Part shown: positions 43,014 through 51,279 of the stretch, one piece after another
How the letters are laid out: each line of letters starts with the position of its first letter
How positions within the stretch are numbered: the stretch's first letter is position 1
Source of the DNA: Streptomyces sp. 840.1
GTDB taxonomy: Bacteria; Actinomycetota; Actinomycetes; Streptomycetales; Streptomycetaceae
Length of the DNA: 64,000 bases
Direction of reading: 5' to 3'
NCBI RefSeq assembly: GCF_003751445.1
Contig: NZ_RJUU01000001.1
Coordinates: forward strand, 67,001 to 131,000
The notes under the pieces: generated by a model
What the model saw: the letters and a program-made list of their open reading frames with translations, nothing else
Databases searched by the model: none
Told to the model about the DNA's origin: nothing
Position numbers and translations under genes: made by a program

Positions 43014-43381
43014 GTGGTGCCTTGAGCCGTTCTGCTGTGAAGTGCTGGGGGATGTGCGTTCTGGGGCGGAATCCTTGTGAGCGTAGCGTGACTGAAGTGT
43101 CGCGGTGCGCGCAGGATATGGGATCGGGGCCGTCCGCTTCCGGGGGAACGGACACGCCACCGGTCGCGGGGGCGGACGGCGATACGGACGGGGCCACGGC
43201 CACGGTGAAGGGCACCGCGGACCCGGCGGACCCAGCGCCTGACGCGGCGCCGGAGACGGCCGCGCATGAGGGCGCGGACATGACTGGCGTCGGGGCCGAC
43301 GCGTCGCGCGCCGGCCCCGGAGGCGCTGCCGAACCATCCGCCGGGGTCATCGCCATCACCTTTTCACCCGAATGCTCCAGG
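43014..43381. other. Non-coding gap between dprA and whiG
   Basis: A 368-bp gap that should hold the whiG promoter and leader. Open frames exist on both strands, but they are Ala/Pro/Ser-rich with no recognisable similarity and look like chance frames of GC-rich DNA. I see no clear sigma-70-type promoter, hairpin or repeat. Confidence 0.5.
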
Positions 43382-44701
43382 TCAAGTACCGCCTCGCCGC
43401 GCGTCGTCATTGCAAGTCGGCCGTCGCGTCAACTGCCATCCATCGCCATGACGTTCGACGAACCCCAGTGAGTGCAGTTCGTACAGCTTGGCGAGGGCCT
43501 CGTCGGCGCTCGTTCCGGCGGTGCGGGCCACCTCGCGCCCGTCGACGACGCCGCGGGCCGGCAGTGCGTCGAGAACCCGGGCGCAGCCGGTGTCCAGCAG
43601 GTCGCGCGGCAGCACCGGCCCGCGTCGGGGCGGGGCGAGGTCCCCCATGTCACCGACCAGTTCGACGACTTCCGAGGCATCCGTCACCAGCACCCCCTCT
43701 CCCCGCAGGAGTTCATGGACGCCTGCCGACAGACCGCTGGTGGCGGGCCCGGGAACACCCATCGTGAAGCGGCCGAGCCGCTGGGCGCAGCGTGCCGTGA
43801 CCAGTGAACCGCTGCGGTACTCGGCCTCCACCACCACGGTCCCCCTCGTCAACGCGGCGATCACCCGGTTCCGGAGGATGAACCGGCTGCGGGTGGGGTG
43901 TTCGGCCGGCGGCAGTTCACCGATGACGAGCCCCTGTTCGACCACGCGCCCGATCAGTTCGGCATGTCCGCGGGGGTACGCGACGTCCACCCCGCAGGCC
44001 AGCACCGCCGCCGTCGCCCCACCCGCGGCGAGGGCTCCCCGGTGAGCGGCCCCGTCGACCCCGAACGCCGCACCCGAGACGACCACCCACCCCCGCTCCG
44101 CGAGACCGGCACCGAGGCTCGCCGCCATGTGCGCGCCGTACGGGGTGCAGGCGCGGGCCCCGACCACCGCGACCGAACGCAGTGCCCAGAGCCGCAGATC
44201 GGGCCTCCCCCGCACCCAGAGCCCGGTCGGCCGGCCGTCGCCCAGGTCGTCCAGCTGGCTCGGCCACTCGCGGTCGCCCGGACAGACGAAGCGCCCGCCG
44301 GCCTCGGCCACCGCCGCCAGGTCCCGCGCGGGTTCGGCCGCCTCCGCCCGCAGCCGGTAGCCGGCCAGACGCCTCGCCGTCATACCGCTCAGCCGCTCGG
44401 CCGATCCGTCGCGGGCCGTGATCCGCCGCAGCAGTTCTCCGGCGCCGCACTCCCGCAGCCAGCGGCCGCCCCGTTCGTCCCCCGGCTCCAGGACCCGGCT
44501 CAACGCGGCCCGCGCAAGCCGCTCCCCCTCACTCACCCCGCCGGCAGCCCGCACCGGCCGCTCCCCGTCATTCGCCCCACCGGACACCCACACCGGCCGC
44601 TCCCCGTCATTCGCCGCCGTCGCCGGAGGTTGCCCCTCGGCGCGCGGGCCGTGCGCGGCATCCGCCGCGCGGCGGCTCGTCCCGGACCCGTGCCCCGTCA
44701 T
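43382..44701 (-). CDS. dprA: DNA processing protein DprA/Smf
   Basis: 439 residues. DprA loads RecA onto incoming single-stranded DNA. The Rossmann core (about 170-370) has SVAVVGARACTPYG, VVSGAAFGVDGAAHRGAL and ELPPAEHPTRSRFILRNRVIAALT, all hallmarks. A C-terminal winged-helix-like part (about 375-435) is present. The N-terminal 65 residues carry a 13-residue tandem repeat (44552-44615). The ATG overlaps the comM stop as ATGA. Streptomycetes are not known to be naturally competent, so the role in vivo is open. Confidence 0.94.
   Translation of the reverse strand: MTGHGSGTSRRAADAAHGPRAEGQPPATAANDGERPVWVSGGANDGERPVRAAGGVSEGERLARAALSRVLEPGDERGGRWLRECGAGELLRRITARDGSAERLSGMTARRLAGYRLRAEAAEPARDLAAVAEAGGRFVCPGDREWPSQLDDLGDGRPTGLWVRGRPDLRLWALRSVAVVGARACTPYGAHMAASLGAGLAERGWVVVSGAAFGVDGAAHRGALAAGGATAAVLACGVDVAYPRGHAELIGRVVEQGLVIGELPPAEHPTRSRFILRNRVIAALTRGTVVVEAEYRSGSLVTARCAQRLGRFTMGVPGPATSGLSAGVHELLRGEGVLVTDASEVVELVGDMGDLAPPRRGPVLPRDLLDTGCARVLDALPARGVVDGREVARTAGTSADEALAKLYELHSLGFVERHGDGWQLTRRPTCNDDARRGGT
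44552..44615 (-). repeat. 39-bp period tandem repeat within dprA
   Basis: A 25-bp sequence is repeated exactly at 44552-44576 and 44591-44615. It encodes two 13-residue units (ANDGERPVWVSGG and ANDGERPVRAAGG), followed by a degenerate third (VSEGERLARAA). This is likely slippage-generated variation in a linker. Confidence 0.85.
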
Positions 44702-46323
44702 GCCGCACCCGCCGTCATCGGGGCCCCGCGCGGGATCCCGGTGCGCATCTCGAGCGCCACCGCGACGTCCGACGCGTCCGGCCGGCCCGCGCCCCGCAGA
44801 TCCGCGAGGGTCCACGCCACCCGCAGGACCCGGTCCAGTCCGCGCGCGGTGAGCAGGCCCCGTTCCATGTCGCGTTCGGCCGCCAGCAGCGCCCCCGGCG
44901 CCGCGACCAGCCGGGTCCTCAGCTCGTGGCCGGGCACCTCGCTGTTGCTGGTCCAGGGGGTGCCTGCCAGCCGCTCCGCCGCGCGGGCCCGCGCCTCCCG
45001 CACCCGGGCGGCGACCGTCGCCGTCGACTCGCCGCGGCCGCCCTGCCCCATCAGGTCCGCGCGCCTGACCGGGTCGACGGTCACCCGCAGGTCCACCCGG
45101 TCGAGCAGCGGGCCGGAGAGCCGGGCCTGATAGCGCCGGACCGAGGCGGGCGGGCATTCGCAGCCGGCCCCGTTCAGGGTGTGCCGCCCGCACGGACACG
45201 GGTTGGCGGCCAGCACCATCAGGAAGCGGGCGGGCAGCCGCACGACCCCGGCGCTGCGCGCCACCACCACGTGCCCCGACTCCAGCGGCTGCCGCAGTGC
45301 GTCCAGCGCGCGTACCGAGAACTCCGGCGCCTCGTCCAGGAAGAGGATGCCACGATGGGCCAGCGACACCGCGCCCGGCCGCGGCAGCCCGTTGCCCCCG
45401 CCGACCAGCGACTGCATGGTCGCCGAGTGGTGCGGTGCGCAGTAGGGCGCCCGGGAGACGAGGGGCTCGCCCGGCGGCAGGATGCCCGCCACCGAGTGCA
45501 CCGCGGTCACCTCGAGGGACTCCTGCCTGGTCAGGGCGGGCAGGATCGCGGGCAGCCGTTCGGCGAGCATGGTCTTGCCCGCGCCCGGCGGCCCGGACAG
45601 CAGGAGGTGGTGACCGCCCGCCGCGGCGACCTCCAGGGCCTTGCGCGGCCGCTCCTGGCCCGCGACGTCCGCCAGGTCCGGCCGGTGTCCGTCGCCCTGT
45701 GCCGGGCCCTGGGCAATGCCGGTGCCCATTCCGGCGCCGGGCACCATGAGACCGGCCAGCATCGTGTCGGGGCGCCCCTGGTCGTGGGGCTCCTGTTCCT
45801 CGGGCACCGGCTCGTCGCGGAGCACGGCGATCAGCTGCCGCAGGCTCCGCACCCCGAGCACGGAGACCCCGGGCACCAGTGCCGCCTCGCCCGCCGTCTG
45901 CTCGGGGACGACCACCTGGCGGTAGCCGGCCTCCGCGGCGGCCAGCACGGCGGGCAGCACCCCGCGCACCGGCCGCACCCGGCCGTCGAGCCCCAGCTCA
46001 CCGATCATCACGACGTCGGCGATCGAGGCGGGGTCGATCCGCTCGGCCGCACCGAGCACCGCGCACGCCACAGCGAGATCGAAGCCCGAACCGCCCTTGG
46101 GCACCGAGGCCGGGGACAGGCCCACCGTCAGTTTCTTCTGCGGCCACTCCGCGCCGGAGTTGACCACCGCCGCCCGCACCCGGTCACGGCTCTCCACCAG
46201 GCTCTTGTCGGGCAGCCCCACCAGGGTGAACGCCGCCACCCCGGGCTCCAGGTCCGCCTGGACCTCCACGACCACGCCCTCGACGCCGACCAGGGCCACC
46301 GAGCAGGCACGCGCGAACGCCAT
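44698..46323 (-). CDS. comM: Mg-chelatase-like AAA ATPase, ComM/YifB family
   Basis: 541 residues. An N-terminal Lon-protease-like domain (ACSVALVGVEG to about 170) is followed by an AAA+ domain with Walker A (SGPPGAGKTML), Walker B (GILFLDEAPEF), and a cysteine cluster (CPCGRHTLNGAGCEC). ComM is a helicase that drives branch migration during natural transformation, which fits the neighbour dprA. ATG at 46323 is used, with a GTG one codon earlier; either way it overlaps the yraN stop. Confidence 0.94.
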   Translation of the reverse strand: MAFARACSVALVGVEGVVVEVQADLEPGVAAFTLVGLPDKSLVESRDRVRAAVVNSGAEWPQKKLTVGLSPASVPKGGSGFDLAVACAVLGAAERIDPASIADVVMIGELGLDGRVRPVRGVLPAVLAAAEAGYRQVVVPEQTAGEAALVPGVSVLGVRSLRQLIAVLRDEPVPEEQEPHDQGRPDTMLAGLMVPGAGMGTGIAQGPAQGDGHRPDLADVAGQERPRKALEVAAAGGHHLLLSGPPGAGKTMLAERLPAILPALTRQESLEVTAVHSVAGILPPGEPLVSRAPYCAPHHSATMQSLVGGGNGLPRPGAVSLAHRGILFLDEAPEFSVRALDALRQPLESGHVVVARSAGVVRLPARFLMVLAANPCPCGRHTLNGAGCECPPASVRRYQARLSGPLLDRVDLRVTVDPVRRADLMGQGGRGESTATVAARVREARARAAERLAGTPWTSNSEVPGHELRTRLVAAPGALLAAERDMERGLLTARGLDRVLRVAWTLADLRGAGRPDASDVAVALEMRTGIPRGAPMTAGAA

Positions 46324-46682
46324 CACGCCACCCCCCTGGCGTGCTCGGCCAGCGGCGCGCCGCGCCTGGGCAGCAGCACGCCGACCAGGTCGATCCGCAC
46401 ACCACCGGGCGGCGGACCGCCGTGCCGGTCGAGCCAGAGTTCGGCCAGCCGGCGCAGCCGGTCCGCCTTGGCCGGTGTCACGGCGGCCATCGGGTGCTCG
46501 AAGCCACCCGCCCTGCGCGTCTTCACCTCACAGATGACGAGCGCGTCGCCGTCCAGCGCGACGATATCGATCTCGCCGGTGCGACAGCGCCAGTTCCGCT
46601 CCAGTACGGACATGCCGGCGTCGGTCAGCAGCCGCGCCGCCAGATCCTCGCCGTACCGCCCGAGTGCCCCCCGTGCGTTCAT
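46323..46682 (-). CDS. YraN/UPF0102-family protein, endonuclease-like fold
   Basis: 119 residues. The core [21 protein letters not shown] is the restriction-endonuclease-like motif (E, D, ExK) of the family; [17 protein letters not shown] forms the N-terminal helix. The biochemical role is unknown. In many bacteria the gene neighbours rnhB, comM and dprA, as here. It ends inside the start of comM, so the two are coupled. Confidence 0.93.
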   Translation of the reverse strand: MNARGALGRYGEDLAARLLTDAGMSVLERNWRCRTGEIDIVALDGDALVICEVKTRRAGGFEHPMAAVTPAKADRLRRLAELWLDRHGGPPPGGVRIDLVGVLLPRRGAPLAEHARGVA

Positions 46683-46766
46683 ATCGGCACCACCTCCGGC
46701 ACCGACTCTGACGCGTCCGCCCGCAGCTAGTGGATCTTGGTGGACAAGCGGGCGGATGTGGACAAC

Positions 46767-47075
46767 TCAGCCACCCGGAAGCTCGAGATCGCTCTTGTTG
46801 AGCTCCTCGATGTTGACGTCCTTGAACGTCAGGACCCGGACCTGCTTGACGAACCGTGCCGGCCTGTACATGTCCCAGACCCAGGCATCCGCCATGGACA
46901 CCTCGAAAAACACCTCGCCCTGGACCGAGTGCACCTGCATCTCGTAGTCGTTGGTGAGGTAGAAGCGCCGTTCGGTCTCGATCACATATTTGAACAGACC
47001 GACGACATCGCGGTACTCCCGGTAGAGCTTCAGCTCCATCTCGGTCTCGTACTTCTCGAGGTCCTCGGCGCTCAT
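46767..47075 (-). CDS. DUF2469-family protein
   Basis: 102 residues, highly conserved in actinobacteria and always near rnhB/sip/yraN in the genomes I recall. Features are a charged N-terminal helix (SAEDLEKYETEMELKLYREYRD) and the aromatic YEMQVHSVQGEVFFEVSMADAWVWDMYRPARF segment. No known function and no catalytic motif is seen. ATG at 47075 gives the family N-terminus; the ATG two codons earlier is closer to the AAGGGG site. Confidence 0.92.
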   Translation of the reverse strand: MSAEDLEKYETEMELKLYREYRDVVGLFKYVIETERRFYLTNDYEMQVHSVQGEVFFEVSMADAWVWDMYRPARFVKQVRVLTFKDVNIEELNKSDLELPGG

Positions 47076-47136
47076 TGGCATGTTCCCCTTCAGCCGTGCG
47101 TGCCCCCATTGTGCGCCAGGCCCGGCGCCCGGACGC

Positions 47137-47625
47137 TCAGGCGATTTCGGGAGCCAGAACCAACGGCGTACGCGGGGGACCCTCGTCGAGCAGCGTGTGC
47201 AGCAGCCCGGCGAGTCTGGTCGGGTACACCGTCTCACGCGTCGCCGACAGTTCGGCGGAGGTCCACCACCTCAGGCCCGCGACACTGCGCCGTTCCAGCC
47301 CGGTCTGCCCACTGGTGTCCGTCAGGGTCTGCGCCGTGCGGGCGAGGAAGTACCACTCGTCCTGCTCCCAGCGCCGGCCGTCGAACGGGAAGGAGCACAT
47401 CCGCTTCCAGAGGAGCGGGCCCAGCTCGACATCCCTGATCCCGGTCTCCTCGGCCAGCTCGCGCAGCGCGGCCCGCTCCCGGGTCTCATCGCCTTCCAGC
47501 CCGCCGCCGGGGGTGAACCACCAGGTGCTCGCGGGGTCCTCCGGTTCGAAGCCGTGCATCAGCAGAATGCGGTCGTCCGGATCGAGGAGTACCAGGCGGG
47601 AGACCTTGCGCTGCTCAGTGGACAC
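47137..47625 (-). CDS. NUDIX hydrolase
   Basis: 162 residues. The Nudix box is complete (GGLEGDETRERAALRELAEETGI, about residues 41-63), binding Mg2+ for hydrolysis of a nucleoside diphosphate derivative. The WWFTPGGG segment before it is typical of MutT-like subfamilies. Its GTG start overlaps the end of sipZ by 11 bp, so it is at the tail of the signal peptidase operon. Substrate is unknown. Confidence 0.93.
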   Translation of the reverse strand: MSTEQRKVSRLVLLDPDDRILLMHGFEPEDPASTWWFTPGGGLEGDETRERAALRELAEETGIRDVELGPLLWKRMCSFPFDGRRWEQDEWYFLARTAQTLTDTSGQTGLERRSVAGLRWWTSAELSATRETVYPTRLAGLLHTLLDEGPPRTPLVLAPEIA

Positions 47626-48364
47626 CGGCAGCTGCCTTCCCCTGGCTGTTCCGCTTCGACCGGGAGGACCGGGCCGCGAGCGGTCCGTACACGGAACCGC
47701 CCAGAATGAGCAGCACGCCCGCGATCACCGCTGCGAGCTGGAGCTTGAGCGGTCCGGCGGACGACACCCCGCCGGGCAGGGCGGCGAAGGCCCCGGGCCG
47801 TTCGACCATGCTGCCCAGCGGCCAGGCCACGGCGTCCACCCGGGCCGTCACGGCGCTGCGGGGCACCGAGCCCTGCCCGCCGTCCTCCAGATGGACCCGG
47901 GAGTCCAGCGAGACCTGGCGGTCGTCGCCCAGGAGGAAGAGCTGTCCCTTGGGCACCTCGGCCGTGAAGCCGTTCGCCGAGGCGGGGTCCGTCGACTGCA
48001 GATACGGTTCCGCGACGGGTATGCCGTTGATCGTGAGCCGGCCGTCCTTCTGGCAGCAGGCGACCTTGTCGCCGCCGATGCCGACGACCCGCTTCACCAT
48101 CGGCATGTCGCCCCACGCCGGATCGGTGAAGACCACGACATCGCCCCGGCGCACCTCGCTGCCGTCCACCCGTTGCGCCAGGACCCGGTCCCCGGCGTTC
48201 ACCGTCGGGGTCATCGACTCGGTCGGCACCGTGTACGGCCGGTACACCACGGCGGCCCAGGCGAAGCCGCCGAGGAAGAGCACACAGCCGACGGCCACCG
48301 CCAGCCCCGACAGCTTGCTGCCGAGCCGGCCGCGGCCGTCATCCGTACGTCCTGTTCCACTCAT
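47615..48364 (-). CDS. sipZ: Type I signal peptidase, SipZ-like
   Basis: 249 residues. An N-terminal membrane span (about 18-40) precedes the catalytic S50 in PTESMTPTV and the general base K91 in MVKRVVGIGGD. The GDDRQVSLDSR box is the third conserved motif. A second membrane span (about 210-232) lies near the C-terminus, which is basic (RSSRSKRNSQGK). Known S. lividans SipZ has 258 residues and the same topology. Cuts signal peptides on the outer face of the membrane. It is the last of the five tandem copies. Confidence 0.93.
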   Translation of the reverse strand: MSGTGRTDDGRGRLGSKLSGLAVAVGCVLFLGGFAWAAVVYRPYTVPTESMTPTVNAGDRVLAQRVDGSEVRRGDVVVFTDPAWGDMPMVKRVVGIGGDKVACCQKDGRLTINGIPVAEPYLQSTDPASANGFTAEVPKGQLFLLGDDRQVSLDSRVHLEDGGQGSVPRSAVTARVDAVAWPLGSMVERPGAFAALPGGVSSAGPLKLQLAAVIAGVLLILGGSVYGPLAARSSRSKRNSQGKAAAGVH

Positions 48365-48413
48365 CCCAGCGTCCCCCATCGGAGATCGACAATCGCTGAT
48401 CCGAGTCGGCACC

Positions 48414-49334
48414 CTACCCGGCGGTACGCCCGCCGGTCTGCCTCCGCCTGCGCAGAAGCACGATCGGCAGGGCGCCGGCGATGCCGAGCGCACCGGGAGC
48501 GAGCGCGGCCGCGGTGTTGATCCCCGGCTGGTCGAAGGTGTCCGGGACGGGCAGGGTCGCCCAGCGGTTGACCGGCCACGCGACCAGGAAGGCCCGGCCC
48601 ACGACGTCGTCCACCGGCACGAAGCCCTTGTTCACGTCGTTCATGTGATAGCGCGAGTCCGCGGAGTCCTGGCGGTGGTCGCCCATCACCCAGATCTTGC
48701 CGTCGGGCACCTTGAACGGGCCGAAGGGCATGTCGTCACAGGGCGTGCCGCCGGGGAAGATGTACGGCTCGTCCAGCGGCTTGCCGTTGACGACGACCGG
48801 GCCGCCCTTCTTGCACGACACGGTGTCGCCGCCGACCGCGATCGTCCGCTTGATCAGGTCCTTCTCCTGCGACGAGGGCATCAGGCCGATGAAGCTGAGG
48901 AAGGTCTGCACCGCGTTCGACTCGGGTGTCGGCTCGCCGTCCAGCCAGCCGCTCGGGTCGTGGAAGACGACGACCTCACCGCGCTCCGGCTCCGAACCGA
49001 ACCACGGGGTCAGCTTGTCGACCAGCACCCGGTCACCCCGCTGAAGGGTGTTCTGCATCGAATCCGACGGAATCGAGAACGCCTGCACCAGAAACGTCTT
49101 GATCAGCAGCGCCAGCACCAGCGCGACACCGATGAGGAGCGGCAGCTCCTTCCAGAGGGGGCGGGGCTTCTTCGCCCGCTTGCCGCCCTGTTCCGGGATG
49201 CGCGCGGCCTCCGGCGCGGCCGGACCCGGTGTCCCTTCCACAGGGTCGAAGGCAGCGTCGGCAGGCTGCTCAACCCTCTTAGTGGACTGCCCGTGTCCGG
49301 ATCGCGCTCCGCCTGCCACGTCGCTCACATTCAT
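48414..49334 (-). CDS. sipY: Type I signal peptidase, SipY-like (copy 2)
   Basis: 306 residues: a cytoplasmic N-terminus of about 60 residues, a membrane span (64-84), catalytic S92 in IPSDSMQNT, K162 in DLIKRTIAVGGD, the GDHRQDSADSR box and a C-terminal membrane span followed by RRRR. The core from the membrane span to RGEVVVFHDP is almost identical to the gene just upstream, and 168 bp are identical (48954-49121). This is the product of a tandem duplication. Which copy keeps the original SipY role cannot be told. Confidence 0.93.
   Translation of the reverse strand: MNVSDVAGGARSGHGQSTKRVEQPADAAFDPVEGTPGPAAPEAARIPEQGGKRAKKPRPLWKELPLLIGVALVLALLIKTFLVQAFSIPSDSMQNTLQRGDRVLVDKLTPWFGSEPERGEVVVFHDPSGWLDGEPTPESNAVQTFLSFIGLMPSSQEKDLIKRTIAVGGDTVSCKKGGPVVVNGKPLDEPYIFPGGTPCDDMPFGPFKVPDGKIWVMGDHRQDSADSRYHMNDVNKGFVPVDDVVGRAFLVAWPVNRWATLPVPDTFDQPGINTAAALAPGALGIAGALPIVLLRRRRQTGGRTAG
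48954..49121 (-). repeat. 168-bp exact repeat, copy A (within sipY copy 2)
   Basis: Identical base by base to 49962-50129, an offset of 1008 bp. It encodes the transmembrane/catalytic serine part, from ALVLALLIK to VVVFHDP. Flanking gene segments are clearly diverged. Confidence 0.95.
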
Positions 49335-49418
49335 TCCTCACTCTGCGCCAACGGCCGCCCACCCGGGCCTGCCGATCACAAACCCACCCCCCTGCACAAC
49401 GAGCGGGGGTTCCCCGGG

Positions 49419-50327
49419 CTACTTCTGCCGCGCCGCCGCGGCCCTGCTCCGCCTGCGCCAGAGCACGAGGGGCAGCGCGCCGGCGAAGCCGAGCGCACCG
49501 GGAGCCAGCCCGGCCGCTGCGTTGATCCCCGGCTGGTCGAAGGTCTTCGGCACGGGCAGGGTCGCCCAGCGGTTGACCGGCCACGCGACCACGATGGCCC
49601 GGCCCACGACCTCGTCGTTGGAGACGGTGCCGCCACCCGGCAGCCCCTGGTGGTAGCGGGAGTCGAGGGAGTTCTGACGGTGGTCGCCCATCACCCAGAT
49701 ACGGCCCTTGGGCACCTTGACCGGGCCGAACGGCTCGTCGTTGCAGGCGGTGTTCCCCTTGAAGATGAACGACTTGTCGTCCAGCGCCTTGCCATTGACC
49801 TCGACCGGGCCGTTCGTCTTGCACTCCACCGTGTCCCCGCCGACCGCGATGACCCGCTTGATCAGGTCCTTCTCCTCGGCGGACGGCATCAGCCCGATGA
49901 AGCTCAGGAACTTCTGCACCGCGTTCGGGTCGGCCGTCGGGGTGTTCTCCAGCCAGCCGCCCGGGTCGTGGAAGACGACGACCTCACCGCGCTCCGGCTC
50001 CGAACCGAACCACGGGGTCAGCTTGTCGACCAGCACCCGGTCACCCCGCTGAAGGGTGTTCTGCATCGAATCCGACGGAATCGAGAACGCCTGCACCAGA
50101 AACGTCTTGATCAGCAGCGCCAGCACCAGGGCGATACCGATGAGGAGCGGCAGTTCCTTCCAGAATGAACGGGGCTTCTTCCGGGCCGTACTGCCACTGC
50201 CCGGGGCCTCGCCGTCACTCTCCGCCCGGTCCGCCGTCGTCCCGGCCGGCTCGGTGTCCTCCGGAATGTCCGGCCGGTCCTCGGGTTCGTCGTGTCCGGA
50301 TCGTGCGCCCACCGCCAAATCCCCCAC
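49419..50327 (-). CDS. sipY: Type I signal peptidase, SipY-like (copy 1)
   Basis: 302 residues with the layout of copy 2: an acidic N-terminal region (EDRPDIPEDTEPAG), a span at about 60-80, catalytic S87 in IPSDSMQNT, K157 in DLIKRVIAVGGD, GDHRQNSLDSR, a C-terminal span and a basic end. The N-terminus VGDLAVGARSGHD aligns with MNVSDVAGGARSGHG of copy 2. The GTG start at 50327 lies 113 bp inside the sipX frame. Its N-terminal and C-terminal parts differ from copy 2, so the duplication is not very recent, but the catalytic core has been kept or made identical. Confidence 0.93.
   Translation of the reverse strand: MGDLAVGARSGHDEPEDRPDIPEDTEPAGTTADRAESDGEAPGSGSTARKKPRSFWKELPLLIGIALVLALLIKTFLVQAFSIPSDSMQNTLQRGDRVLVDKLTPWFGSEPERGEVVVFHDPGGWLENTPTADPNAVQKFLSFIGLMPSAEEKDLIKRVIAVGGDTVECKTNGPVEVNGKALDDKSFIFKGNTACNDEPFGPVKVPKGRIWVMGDHRQNSLDSRYHQGLPGGGTVSNDEVVGRAIVVAWPVNRWATLPVPKTFDQPGINAAAGLAPGALGFAGALPLVLWRRRSRAAAARQK
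49962..50129 (-). repeat. 168-bp exact repeat, copy B (within sipY copy 1)
   Basis: Partner of 48954-49121. The identity begins and ends sharply, with a single-base difference on each side and then mixed divergence, as expected after gene conversion. Confidence 0.95.
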
Positions 50328-51279
50328 ATCTGCTCCTTATTCCATACCACCGCCTGCGCCCCAGCCGGTGCAGGCCAACCACTCCCATAACGAGCGGGAG
50401 TTCCGCAGGGGTCGGGAGCCGGATCATTCCGTTGGGATCCGGGGACACACTATTCGACGGCCCGGGGCCGGCCGCCGTCCCGGCGCGCGGGTCAGGGACC
50501 GAGGAGAACGCGGAACGTTCCTCCAGCTTCGACCAGTGCCCGACGGGCCAGGCGATCACCACGGCCCGTCCCACTACGGCATCTTCGGAGACCGTGCCGT
50601 CGGCCGTCTTGTCCAGGTGGAAACGTGAATCAGCGGAATTGGAGCGATGGTCACCCATCACGAAGATTCGTCCGGCTGGAACCTTTACCTCGAATTTGAT
50701 CGTGGAAGGGGGATTGCCGGGGTAGAGATAGGGCTCGTCGACCGCCTGGCCGTTGACCATGAGACGGCCGTCCGTGTCACAGCACTTCACCGTGTCGCCG
50801 CCGACGGCGACCACCCGTTTGATCAGGTCCTGTTCGTCGTCGGACGGCAGCAGCCCGATGAACGTCAGCGCCTCCTTCACCTGCTTGATGACGACAGGTG
50901 ACTCCTTCGCCGCCACCGGATTCGGCGGCGGCCAGTCGGAGGGGTTCTTGAACACGACCACATCGCCACGCTGCGGCCGCGAACCGAACCACGGGGTCAG
51001 CTTGTCCACGAGGACCCGGTCGCCGATCCGGATGGTCTGTTCCATCGATCCCGACGGGATGACGAAGGCCTGCACCAGGAACGTCTTGAGGACCAGCGCG
51101 ATCACCACCGCCACGGTGATGAGGAGGGGTATCTCCTGGACGGCCGATCTGCGCCGCTTCCGCTTCACCTTGCGGGCCAGCCTGCGCCGCTCCGCCCGGG
51201 TGGGCAGCGAGCGGGACACCGGCCCGCCCTCCGGCACCCCGGGATCGGCGGCGTCCTGCCGCCGCCCGTGGTTACCCAT
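50215..51279 (-). CDS. sipX: Type I signal peptidase, SipX-like
   Basis: 354 residues: a very basic N-terminus (RRRLARKVKRKRRR), a span (about 50-70), catalytic S78 in IPSGSMEQT, K154 in DLIKRVVAVGGD and the GDHRSNSADSR box. A C-terminal weak hydrophobic segment (LPLVMGVVGLH) is followed by a Gly/Arg-rich tail. The tail is longer than in S. lividans SipX (320 residues as I recall) and is encoded in the 113 bp that overlap sipY copy 1, so it may be non-conserved read-through. The ATG overlaps the sipW stop by 8 bp. Confidence 0.9.
   Translation of the reverse strand: MGNHGRRQDAADPGVPEGGPVSRSLPTRAERRRLARKVKRKRRRSAVQEIPLLITVAVVIALVLKTFLVQAFVIPSGSMEQTIRIGDRVLVDKLTPWFGSRPQRGDVVVFKNPSDWPPPNPVAAKESPVVIKQVKEALTFIGLLPSDDEQDLIKRVVAVGGDTVKCCDTDGRLMVNGQAVDEPYLYPGNPPSTIKFEVKVPAGRIFVMGDHRSNSADSRFHLDKTADGTVSEDAVVGRAVVIAWPVGHWSKLEERSAFSSVPDPRAGTAAGPGPSNSVSPDPNGMIRLPTPAELPLVMGVVGLHRLGRRRWYGIRSRCGGFGGGRTIRTRRTRGPAGHSGGHRAGRDDGGPGGE

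Noticed and set aside
42988..43410. Possible small gene between dprA and whiG (140 codons, minus strand)
   Set aside because: Ala/Pro/Ser-rich with no similarity, and it would overlap the ends of both flanking genes.
43382..46682. Active natural-transformation locus
   Set aside because: dprA and comM are widely kept in non-competent bacteria, and no pilus or ComEC/ComEA genes occur in the window.
48414..50327. sipY duplicate dismissed as a pseudogene
   Set aside because: Both copies are full length, with intact Ser and Lys catalytic residues and membrane spans.
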